Under the pieces are notes generated by a model. The model was given only the letters and a program-made list of their open reading frames with translations. It had not been told where the DNA came from and did no database searches. The position numbers and the translations under genes are program-made. From contig CAWCOH010000007.1 in assembly GCA_963797115.1 (NCBI GenBank), forward strand, positions 124,001-188,000: a stretch of 64,000 nucleotides of DNA. The letters run 5' to 3'. Origin of the DNA: AP-15 sp963797115. GTDB lineage: Bacteria > Pseudomonadota > Alphaproteobacteria > ATCC43930 > CGMCC-115725. The first letter of the stretch is position 1, and the number at the start of each line of letters is the position of its first letter. Shown piece by piece: positions 52,044 through 61,423 of the stretch.

Positions 52044-54395
52044 TTGCCGGGAGTGAGCTGCCGCGGCTGCGGGCGAACCAAGACCGGGATCGATTTTGCC
52101 GCCGGTGTGCCGCTCTTCAAATCATGATAGACGAGCGGCAGCAGTGGGTTGGTCTCGGGATAATAGGCGCCGATCGAGCCTACCGGGATACTGTGGGGTT
52201 TTACCCAGAACCCACCCACGACCCGCCGTTTGCCGTCCTCGGCAAGCGATTCGATTTCGACTTCGTCGCCCTCCGCGATACCCCGCGCCTGCATGTCGGC
52301 TTCATTCATGAATACCACCATGCGGCCCCCGAACACGCCGCGATAGCGGTCGTCGAGACTGTAGATCGTCGTATTGTACTGATCGTGGCTTCTGAGCGTC
52401 GCAAGCCGAAGCATTGCGGGGTCAGAGACAGGACAGTCCTCGTCGACCCCGGGGAACACCAGAAAATTGGCGCGGCCCGTGGCGGTGTTCCAGACCCGCT
52501 GGCGCGGCGGAGTGGTCAGGTGAAAGCCGCCCGGCTGACGGATCCGCTTATTGAAGTCCCCAAACAGCTCCGGGAAGACCTCTTCGATCTTGTCGCGGAT
52601 CCGGTTATAGTCGGCGGCGAACCAGTCCCAATCGACACCACAATCGGGCAAGGTGGCTTTCGCCATGCCGCAGACGATGGCGACCTCCGACTTCAGACGC
52701 TCGCTCGGTGGTTCGACGAGACCGGATGACGCATGCACCATCGACATGCTGTCTTCGACGGTGACCGACTGCCGACCGCCGGCCTGGATGTCGATATCGC
52801 TGCGCGCCAGACAAGGGAGGATCAGCGCCTCTCTGCCATGGACCAGATGGCCGCGGTTGAGCTTGGTGCTGATGCCCACGGTCAGCCGCAAGCGGCGCAT
52901 CGCCGCCTCGGCCACGGTCCAATCCGGTACAGCTCTGACGAAATTGCCGCCGAGCCCGATGAAAACCTTGGCGCGCCCCTCCACCATCGCTTGTACGGCG
53001 TTGACGACATGGTGCCCGCGAGCCCGCGGCGGCTCGAAGCCGAACACTTTCTTGAGCTGGTCGAGGAATGCCGGCTTTGGCTTTTCATCTATGCCCATCG
53101 TGCGGTCGCCTTGCACGTTGGAGTGGCCGCGCACCGGGCAGATCCCCGCTCCGGGCTTGCCGAAATTGCCGCGCAGCAGCAACAAATTCACGATCTGCTG
53201 CACGTTTGCGGTGCCGAGCCGATGCTGGGTGATCCCCATGCCGTAGACGAGGATAACGGTGCGCGCCCGCATATAGACGGCTGCCACGCGCTCCAGCTGG
53301 TCGCGCGGCAAGCCGCAGACGCGCAATATGTCTTCCCATCCTGTCCGGCGCAGGTCATCCACGAACGCCTCGAAGCCGTGTGTGTGGTTGGGATGAAGTC
53401 GAGGTCGAGGACTGGCTCTTTACCGTTGCCAAGCGCCTCGTCATGCGCCTCCAGCACCAGCTTCATAAGCCCCTTGAGAGCCGCGACATCCCCGCCGATG
53501 CGGACCTGGCAATACTCGCTGGCGATCCTCGTCTCGCCCAACGTCGCCATCTCGATCGGATCCTGGGGCGCCGCAAAGCGCTCGAGAGCGCGCTCGCGCA
53601 ACGGGTTGAACACGACGATTGGCACGTTGCGGCGTGACGCCCTGTCCAACTCGGTCAGCATCCGCGGGCTGTTGGTGCCCGGGTTCTGGCCGATGATGAA
53701 GATCGCCTCGGCATGTGCGAAGTCGTCGAGCAGCACGGTTCCCTTGCCGATGCCGATGCTCTCGGGAAGGCCGACGCTGGTCGGCTCGTGGCACATGTTC
53801 GAACAGTCGGGGAAGTTGTTCGTGCCGAACCGGCGCACGAACAGCTGATACATGAACGCCGCTTCGTTCGAGGTGCGTCCCGAGGTGTAGAATTCAGCCT
53901 CGTTGGGATCATCGAGAGCGTTGAGCTCGCGGCCGATCAAAGCGAACGCCTCATCCCAATCGACCGGCACATAATGATCGGTTGCCGGATCATAGCGCAT
54001 CGGCTCGGTCAGGCGCCCCTGCTCCTCCAGCCAGTGGTCGCTTTCCTGTTCCAGTTGACGGACGGTATGGGCCGCGAAGAACTCGCGCGTTACGTGGTGC
54101 TTGGTCAGCTCCCAGGTGACGGCCTTGGCGCCATTCTCGCAAAACTCGAATGAACTCGTATGTCGCGGATCGGGCCAGGCGCAACCGGGGCAGTCAAAGC
54201 CTTCCGGCTGATTCATCGACAGCAGTGCCCTGGCGCCTTCAGCTCGACGCTCTGCTCGCGAAGCGCGTTTGCGGTGGCACGCAAGGCCCCCCAGCCGCCG
54301 GCAGGCGGATTGTACGGCGCGAACACCGGCTTCTCGGCTGATTCATTGGCAGGGACATCGGCCGGTAAGGAAGGGACAGGAGGCTGGTCGCTCAT
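52040..54395 (-). CDS. FdhF/YdeP-family molybdopterin oxidoreductase, broken by two frameshifts
   Basis: A roughly 785-residue bis-MGD enzyme related to YdeP, an acid-resistance-linked protein of E. coli. Family reads in order: start MSDQPPVPSLPADVPANESA (54395), APYNPPAGGWGALRATANAL, then, one frame over, MNQPEGFDCPGCAWPDPRHT, SSFEFCENGAKAVTWELTKH, SNMCHEPTSVGLPESIGIGK, and, in a third frame from about 53380, HGFEAFVDDLRRTGWEDILR, VRGHSNVQGDRTMGIDEKPK to the stop at 52040. Breaks are near 54235 and in the GTGTGTGTGG tract at 53378-53387. Only the two cysteines of the GFDCPGCAW region are seen. Could be sequencing error in a dinucleotide repeat or true inactivation. Confidence 0.82.
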
Positions 54396-54428
54396 GATCG
54401 TGCACCTCTCAATCGATCGTCAAAGGCA

Positions 54429-56165
54429 CTAGCGCCACAGGTTTGTGCGGGCGAGGTCGATCACCTCATCGGCTCGGCCGCTGATCACGGCTTTGACCAT
54501 GTAGAGCGTGAAGCCCTTGGCCATCTCCAGGGTGATCGAGGGCGGCATCGCCAGCTCGGTTCGGTTCACGACCGCATCGACCAGCACCGGCCCGCTATGA
54601 GCCAGTGCGGCGGCGATCCCGGCGTCGACTTCGGTCGGGTCCTCGAGCCGGATACCGCGCACGCCAACAGCTTCGGCCATTGCCGCGAAATTCGGGTTCG
54701 TGAATTCGGTGCCAAATGGGAGAAACCCGGTGGATTTCTGCTCGAGCTCGATGAAGCCGAGCGCGCCGTTGTTGAACACGACCACCTTTACCGGCAGACC
54801 GAGCTGCACCAGGCTGAGGAAGTCGCCCATCAGCATCGTGAACCCGCCGTCGCCCGACAGCGAGATCACTTGTCGACCGGGAAACGCTGCCTGGGCGCCG
54901 ATCGCCTGTGCCATCGCGTTGGCCATCGAGCCGTGCCAGAACAACCCGATGAGCCGCCGCTTGCCGTTCATCGCCAGATAGCGTGCGGCCCACACGGTCG
55001 GCAGCCCGACATCGCAGGTGAAGACGGCGTCCTCTGCGGCGTGGTCGCTGATCGCCTTGGCGATCTGCTGCGGGTGAATCAGCCCCTTGCCTGGTGTGGC
55101 GGCGGCCAGATCGTCGAGGCCTTTGCGTGCGCTGGTATAATGCTGCTGCGCCTGCGTCAGATGGGTCGCGTCCCATTGCTGCCGCAGCAGCGGCAACAAC
55201 GCCTCGATTGTCGCCCGGATGTCGCCGACGATGGCAAGATCAACCGCCGCCCGCCGTCCGATTTGCTCGGCTCTGATATCGACTTGCGCGATGTGGACTC
55301 CCGATCCCTGCGGATAAAATTGCCGATAGGGGAAATCGGTCCCGAGCATCAGCAGGACGTCGCAGTCGAGCATCGCGTAATAGCCGGACGAAAAGCCAAT
55401 CAGACCGGTCATGCCGACGTCGTAGGGGTTCTCCCACTCGACATATTCTTTGCCGCGCATGGTATGGACCATGGGCGCTTTGAGACGTTCGCCCAATGCA
55501 AGAAGCTCATTGTGCGCGCCTTGGCACCCCGACCCGCACAGTATGGTAACGCGGTTCTTGCCGTTCAGTAGCGCCGCCAGCCGCTCGAGATCATCTTTCC
55601 CAGGCGTAACAACCGGCGCCGACGGCAGCAAACCCGCGGCCTTGGCCGGGGGGGCATCGGACGCGGGCTGCAGCGCGATGTCCCCGGGCATCACCAATAC
55701 CGATACGCCGCGCTTGCCAACGGCCTCGCGTATCGCAACCTCCAGCGCCCGCGGCATCTGGTTGGCACCAGAGACGAGTTCGCAATAATGGCTGCACTCT
55801 TGGAACAACGTCTGCGGATGCGTCTCCTGGAAATATCCGGCGCCGATCTCGGCCGAGGGGATCTGCGCGGCGATTGCAAGCACCGGCACGCGCGATCGAT
55901 GGCAATCGAAGAGGCCATTGATCAGATGCAGATTACCCGGGCCGCAGCTCCCGGCGCAAACCGCGAGCTCCCCCGTCAGATGCGCCTCGGCACCCGCCGC
56001 GAAAGCGGCGACCTCCTCGTGCCGGACATGAACCCACTCGATCTTGCCCTGCCGGCGAAGCGCGTCGGTCAGCCCATTGAGGCTGTCGCCGACAATACCG
56101 TAGATCCGCTTGACACCGGCCGCGGCGAGGGTTTCGGCAAACTGATCAGCGACGGTTTTTGCCAC
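54429..56165 (-). CDS. Thiamine pyrophosphate-dependent pyruvate:quinone oxidoreductase-like protein (PoxB-type)
   Basis: A 578-residue ThDP/FAD enzyme. N-terminal ADQFAETLAAAGVKRIYGIV with GDSLNGLTDALRRQGKIEWV and HVRHEEVAAFAAGAEAHLTG (activating glutamate), the FAD region GSGVHIAQVDIRAEQIGRRA, and the C-terminal SLSGDGGFTMLMGDFLSLVQ ThDP motif ending VVVFNN. Such enzymes decarboxylate pyruvate to acetate and pass electrons to ubiquinone. It starts at GTG 56165 after GGGGAGATAAAG. It lies in the respiratory block with mqo and the bd oxidase. The C-terminal membrane helix of E. coli PoxB is not evident, so membrane attachment is uncertain. Confidence 0.86.
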   Translation of the reverse strand: MAKTVADQFAETLAAAGVKRIYGIVGDSLNGLTDALRRQGKIEWVHVRHEEVAAFAAGAEAHLTGELAVCAGSCGPGNLHLINGLFDCHRSRVPVLAIAAQIPSAEIGAGYFQETHPQTLFQECSHYCELVSGANQMPRALEVAIREAVGKRGVSVLVMPGDIALQPASDAPPAKAAGLLPSAPVVTPGKDDLERLAALLNGKNRVTILCGSGCQGAHNELLALGERLKAPMVHTMRGKEYVEWENPYDVGMTGLIGFSSGYYAMLDCDVLLMLGTDFPYRQFYPQGSGVHIAQVDIRAEQIGRRAAVDLAIVGDIRATIEALLPLLRQQWDATHLTQAQQHYTSARKGLDDLAAATPGKGLIHPQQIAKAISDHAAEDAVFTCDVGLPTVWAARYLAMNGKRRLIGLFWHGSMANAMAQAIGAQAAFPGRQVISLSGDGGFTMLMGDFLSLVQLGLPVKVVVFNNGALGFIELEQKSTGFLPFGTEFTNPNFAAMAEAVGVRGIRLEDPTEVDAGIAAALAHSGPVLVDAVVNRTELAMPPSITLEMAKGFTLYMVKAVISGRADEVIDLARTNLWR

Positions 56166-56215
56166 CTTTATCTCCCCTGCTACGCTTGCCCGACACGTGG
56201 ACTCTACGACATCCC

Positions 56216-56335
56216 TCACCAAGCTAAGTGAAGTAAATTCGGGCTCGGTCCTGCATAGGCGTCGACGACCGGCGATGCGCATCCGGCGAGCAGCATCGCC
56301 AGACAAAGCAGCGTCGCCAAACACACGACCTGCAC
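56216..56335 (-). CDS. Very small lipoprotein candidate
   Basis: GTG-initiated 39-residue ORF: VQVVCLATLLCLAMLLAGCA then SPVVDAYAGPSPNLLHLAW. A lipobox (LLAGC) follows a hydrophobic signal of normal length, giving a mature lipopeptide of 21 residues. It lies between hemA and the PoxB-like gene on the same strand. The start is uncertain, as no strong ribosome-binding site is visible. Below the usual size cut-off, hence low confidence. Confidence 0.38.
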   Translation of the reverse strand: MQVVCLATLLCLAMLLAGCASPVVDAYAGPSPNLLHLAW

Positions 56336-56613
56336 TCCAAATCTGAGCTGGTCGGCCAAGAGGGTAGCTCGGTCAGTGGTTGCGATCTTGCCCGAAAATG
56401 ACCAAGGTCCGGCTGCAGAGGCTCGAGACAGCTCAGCCGACGAGCGCTGACGTTCTTGGCTCACACGCAGGGCATCAACGAGCGCCCGACGTCGCCCTTC
56501 TCGGAGCGAACGGCCGGCGCAGCCGGTCTGCCGGTTGGATCGCGCAGAGTGTAGGTCGACAATGATGCAATGGTAGTGCGTCATCAGAGCCCGGTGAAGC
56601 CAGCGGGTCTGGA
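56336..56613. other. Intergenic region upstream of the lipoprotein candidate, no other gene seen
   Basis: 278 nt on the 3' side of hemA. The frame of the lipoprotein stays open through it but carries no family resemblance or good start, so I treat it as non-coding. Confidence 0.4.
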
Positions 56614-57869
56614 TCAAGCAGCGGTTCTCAAACGCTGTGTTCTCAATGTAGAAACCACCTCAGTTTCGCGCGGCAGCTTCAAGATGTCCCAAACCTGTCG
56701 CAGCGCACCCGCAAGCCGATCGATCAAGCGGTTGTTGTGAAAGGGCGTTGGAGTGATGCGGAGGCGCTCGGTGCCTCTGGGCACGGTTGGATAGTTGATC
56801 GGCTGGAGATAGATGCCAAACCTCTCCAAGAGCAAAGTTGATGCCTCTCGGCAGAGCGCGGCATCGCCGACCGGGACCGGAATAATGTGCAATTGCGACG
56901 GCATCATTGGGATGCCAGCCTCGCGCAAGGCGCGGCGGGTCTTCTCGACCTGCAGCCGATGCGCAACCCTTTCGGCCACTGATTTCTTCAGATGCGCAAT
57001 GCTCCGCGTGGCGGCGGCCGCGACCGCCGGCGGCATCGCAGTCGTAAAAATGAAGCTCGGGGCAGCGGAGCGGATCGCGTCGCAGATTACTAAATCGGCG
57101 GCGATATATCCCCCTACTACGCCAAAGCCCTTGGCCAAGGTTCCCTCGATGACGTCGACGCGGTCCATGACCCTGTCGCGTTCGGCAATCCCGGCGCCGC
57201 GCAGCCCGTAGAGGCCAACGGCATGCACCTCATCGAGATAGGTCAGCGCTCCGTATTTATCCGCCAGATCGCAGATCCGGCCGATCGGGGCGATATCGCC
57301 GTCCATAGAATAGAGCGATTCAATGGCGATAACCTTCGGGCGGCCGGGCTCCGCGTGATCTAGAAGCTGTTTGAGATGGTCGAGGTCATTGTGCCGGAAT
57401 ATCCTCCTCTCGGCGCCGCTCGCCGGATCCCGGCGATCATCGAGGCGTGATTTCTCTCGTCGGATAATATCAGACAATTCGATAAAAGCCGGCCGATCGT
57501 ACCGAGCGCCGCCTCGTTGGACACATAGCCGGATGTGAAGACGAGGGCGGCCTCCTTCCGATGCAGGTCCGCGACTTCCGCTTCGAGCGCGACGACGGCA
57601 CGGCTGTTGCCGGAGATATTACGGGTGCCTCCGGCGCCTGCGCCTGTTCGTACTGCGGTCTCGATCATCGCATTGATGACCTCGGGGTGGCGCCCCATGC
57701 CGAGATAGTCGTTCGAGCACCAAACGACCACCTCGTGAGCGGCGCCATTGTGGCGCCAAATGGCAAAGGGTGGGCGTTCGGCGCGCCGCTCCAGATCGAC
57801 AAAAGTGCGATAGCGGTCTTGCCGGCGGACAGCGTCGAGATCCGACTGAAAATGGCTGCGCAATGTCAT
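56614..57869 (-). CDS. hemA: 5-aminolevulinate synthase (class I route), frameshifted near 57415
   Basis: A PLP enzyme of about 418 residues that condenses glycine and succinyl-CoA, the first step of haem synthesis in alphaproteobacteria. Signatures: start MTLRSHFQSDLDAVRRQDRY, VVWCSNDYLGMGRHPEVINA, GAGAGGTRNISGNSRAVVAL, SDERNHASMIAGIRR, then in the shifted frame GAERRIFRHNDLDHLKQLLD, IAIESLYSMDGDIAPIGRIC, LTYLDEVHAVGLYGLRGAGI and GTLAKGFGVVGGYIAADLVI with the PLP lysine. One base is gained or lost near 57415 (AAPRGG versus GAERRI). Placed next to the bd oxidase block, it would supply haem. Confidence 0.9.
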
Positions 57870-57949
57870 CGCATCTTCCTCTCTGATACCATCAATCGCT
57901 AATGGGCCCAGGTCGTACGGTCGGCGGCGTATGCCGGAACCAAGCACAT

Positions 57950-58110
57950 TGCCTCGGTGCTTTCCGGCGCCGGACATGCACCCACCCGACTTGCCCCGAC
58001 GGCGAAGCGCGTCGGTCAGACCATTGAGGCTGTCGCCGACAATACCATAGACCCGCTTGACCCGCGGCGGCGAGGGTCTCAGCGAACTGGTATGCGACAG
58101 TCTTCGCCAA
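57950..58110 (-). pseudogene. N-terminal relic of a second PoxB-type gene
   Basis: Reading MAKTVAYQFAETLAAAG, then in another frame KRVYGIVGDSLNGLTDALRR, and again shifted GWVHV, repeats the first about 45 residues of the PoxB-like protein at 54429 (AKTVADQFAETLAAAGVKRI). The rest is missing and two frame changes are present. It lies immediately upstream of hemA, so an ancestral duplication of the poxB N terminus is likely. Confidence 0.65.
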
Positions 58111-58133
58111 CGATCGTTCTCCGATCCGGACAA

Positions 58134-58560
58134 TCCTCAGGACCAGTCCTACGGCTGAAATGCCCGTCCAGCATTTACTTAATAACGGGCTGCCGGCGCT
58201 GTCTGGTTAGTTTTGGTAAGCAGCGGTAAATTGTCGTAAGCAGCCACTCAATCGCTACAATCCCGCGCTCTTCCGGCACCCGATCAGCGCCATGGTCCTC
58301 ACATGTGGCAAAGCTTGCCGCGACAATCAGTCGGATCAAGCAAGGCGAGCACGGGTTGAACGTTCGGTCCTTACGACGAGGGCGCACCCGCTCGGATGTC
58401 GCGCGGTTGCGACAAGTGACCGGCTCCGTCCCGCGCTCGTCAGCGATTATTGATGAAAGAGGGCACCGCCGGGCAACTCAACCGGGCATGGACGGCCGCG
58501 GCCGTGCCGGGTATACGTCTGTCAAGTAAAATCCGGTAAAATTAGGTTAGAGGCAGATCG
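58134..58560. other. Regulatory and intergenic region upstream of the giant regulator, no gene seen
   Basis: About 430 nt divergent between the poxB relic and the first winged-helix/ATPase gene. It has the repeats TTTTGGTAAGCAGCGGTAAA and GTCGTAAGCAGCC near 58208-58246, and an AT-rich pair GTAAAATCCGGTAAAATTAGG just before the ATG at 58571, which could include promoter or operator sequence. No supported ORF. Confidence 0.35.
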
Positions 58561-58570
58561 GACCCGCCTT

Positions 58571-61423
58571 ATGGACGAACGCGCGATCTCGTTTGCCCCG
58601 TTCCGCCTGCTTCCGGGTCAGAGGCTGCTTCTCGAAAGCGACAAGCCGGTACGGCTCGGCAGCCGCGCCTTCGATCTCCTCGCCGCCCTGGTCGAACGCG
58701 CCGGCCAGGTGGTCTCGAAAGACGAGCTGGTCGCCCGGGTCTGGCCGACCACGGTGGTCGAGGAGGGCAACCTCAAGCTGCAGATCAGCGCGCTGCGGCG
58801 GGCATTGGGCGATGGCGGCGCCCGTCGATACATCGTCACCGTGCCGGGACGCGGCTATAATTTTGTTGCGCCCGTGAACCAGGCAGCGGAGTCGCACGGT
58901 ACGCCGTCACCGATGGTCGCCGCGTCCCAGCTGCACAACCTACCGTTTGCGGTTACGCGGATGATCGGGCGCGAAGAAATCGTGACCGCGCTCGTCTCGC
59001 GGCTGGCGCGCGACCGGCTGGTGACAATTGTTGGGCCCGGGGGGAGCGGAAAAACGACGGTCGCTCTCGCCGTCGCCGAGGCGGCCGTGTCCGCCTATGA
59101 ACACGGCGTCTGGCTGATCGACCTGGCGCCACTCGCCGAACCGCCGCTGGTAGCGAGCACGGCAGCATCTGTGCTCGGCCTCGAGATCCATGCCAAAGAT
59201 CCGCTGCCGAGCTTGGTTGCTAGCCTTGCTGACAAACGGATGCTGCTGGTCATTGATAATTGCGAGCATCTGATCGACGCGGCAGCCAATCTGGCTGCGA
59301 TGCTTCTTAAAAGTGCACCGGGAATTAGCATCGTGGCGACCAGCCGCGAGCCGCTGGGCGTCGACGGTGAGCGCGAGTACCGGGTGCCCTTGCTCGCCAT
59401 CCCATCGCCGTCGTCGCGATTAACCGCCGCCCACGCCCTGGCCTTCCCGGCCGTGCAGCTGTTCGTTGAGCGGGTATCCGCGCTCATCGACGATTTTGTG
59501 CTAACCGACGCCGACGCACCATTCGTCGTCGAGGTGTGCCGCAGGCTCGACGGGCTGCCGCTGGCGATCGAGTTCGCGGCGGCCCGGGTCGAGGTGCTCG
59601 GGATCCAGGGACTTGCGGCAAGTCTGAACAACATTTTGCGCCTTCTTGGGGGGCGGCGTCGTGGCGCAACGCCGCGGCAGCGCACGATCAAGGCTGTCCT
59701 CGACTGGAGCCACGACTTGTTGCGCGAGGACGAGAAGCGGTTCTTCCGCCGGCTCGGCATTTTTCCCGGCAATTTTTCGATCGAGGCCGCGGCTGGTGTG
59801 GCAATGGATGCCGGGCAGCCGCCGAGCAATGCGGTCGATCTGCTCGCCGACCTGGTGGAGAAATCATTGCTCGCCGCGGATATCGGCGGTGCCGAGCCGC
59901 GCTTTCGGCTGCTCGAAACGACGCGGGTCTATGCGCTGGAGACGCTAGGCCAGAGCGGCGAGCGGGAAGCGATCGCCCGCCGTCACGCCGAATTTTTCTG
60001 CGAAGTGTTCGAGCGGGCCGCGACCGAACGGGACAGGCGCCCGGTGGCCGAGTGGTTGGCCGTTTACGCATGGCGCATCGACAGCCTGCGGACGGCTCTT
60101 GACTGGGCCTTTTCGCCGAGCGGCGATCCCTCGATCGGCGTGGCGTAGGCAGCCGCGGCAATACCCTTGTGGATGCACTTGTCACTGGTGGAGGAGTGCC
60201 GCGCCTGTGCCGCGCAGGCTCTCGCGGCTCTGGCGACCGTAGGAGACCGGGACGCACCCAGCGAAATGAAGCTCCAAGCCGCGCTGGCCACATCGCTGAT
60301 GTCTGGCAGAGGAGCCGCTCACCAGATTAGCGCTGCTTGGACAAACGTTCTGCGGATTGCGGAGCACCTCCAGGCGCCCGAGTACCAGTTGCGATCGCTC
60401 AGGGGGCTATGGTCTGTCCACGATGCTCGTGGCGAGAGTCGCATCGCCATGCGGTTGGCTCGGCGGTTCCGGATGCTGGCGGCGAGCCGGAGCGGTTGCG
60501 CAAATCGGCTGGTCGGGAATCGACTGATCGCCGTGTCGCAGCTTCGTCTGGGCAACCTGTCCGGCGCAGGGCGACGTCTCGAGCACTTCCTCGCCAATTT
60601 CGCGATCCCGGATCAAAGAGAGCACTTCCAGTCCGACCAGCGGGTGTCGGCACGCGCCTTTCTTGCGCGGATCCTTTGGCTGCAAGGATGTCCGGATCAG
60701 GCCACGCAAGCCGCTAAAGCCAGCATCGAGGACGCTCAGGAGACGCATCACACCTATTCGTTGTGCTTTGCCTTGGCGCACGCGGGATGGATCGCGCTAA
60801 CTGTCGGCGATCTGGTAGCGGCGGAGCCTCTCATAGACAACCTTGTGGATCTCTCGGCAAGAAATGCTCTTACGCACTGGCACGCCTGGGGCCGTGGGCA
60901 TGAAGGAGAGCTCGCCATCAAGCGCGGCGATGTCGCTGCCGGATTATCGCTGCTTCGCGCCGGCTTAAACGAATTGGGCGCGGCGCGGTCTGGACTGCGC
61001 TACGGCATGTTCCTGGCACGTATGGCATCGGCTTTCGCGCGAGCCGGACAAGTCTCCGATGGACTTGCGGCCATCGAGGAGGCGGTCGCATGGACCGAGC
61101 GCAGCGAAGAACGCTGGTGCCTGCCTGAGCTGCTGCGCATCGAGGGAGAGCTTACTCTGCTCGGGGCCACGGAGGGAAGGGCGTGCAGTGCGGAGGATCA
61201 CCTCCGGCAGGCGCTCGACTGGGCCGGCCGGCAAGGCGCGCTCTCCTGGGAATTGCGCGCCGCGACGAGCCTCGCCCGGCTGCTGCGCGAACAGGGTCAA
61301 TCGGCAGACGCGGCCGCCGTTCTCGGCCCCGTTTACGACCGGTTCACCGAGGGCTTCGACACCGCAGATCTGATCACGGCGAAGCGGCTGCTCGACGAGA
61401 TGATCGATGCCCGTCGCGAATGA
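58571..61423 (+). CDS. Winged-helix/ATPase/TPR regulator (STAND-like), interrupted by an in-frame TAG at 60146-60148
   Basis: Reading through the TAG gives one protein of 949 sense codons. Residues about 1-100 form an OmpR-type winged helix (VKLGSRAFDLL-like segment read here as LGSRAFDLLAALVERAGQVV, VWPTTVVEEGNLKLQISALR, YIVTVPGRGYNFVAPV). Residues about 130-420 form an ATPase with Walker A GPGGSGKTT, a DNCEH Walker B (MLLVIDNCEHLIDAA) and sensor ATSREPLGV, as in the AfsR/CadC-like STAND branch. The C-terminal 400 residues are TPR-like helices (LEHFLANFAIPDQREHFQSD, LRQALDWAGRQGALSWELRA). The paralogue at 61407 has leucine where this has TAG (GVALTAAA versus GVA-stop-AAAA), so TTG-to-TAG is the simplest change. 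DNA target and trigger unknown. Confidence 0.75.

Noticed and set aside
58305..58529. Plus-strand ORF with MAKLAATISRIKQGEHGLNV resembling a recombinase end
   Set aside because: No catalytic motif, no start signal, and it lies in an otherwise non-coding divergent region; the resemblance is too weak to claim.
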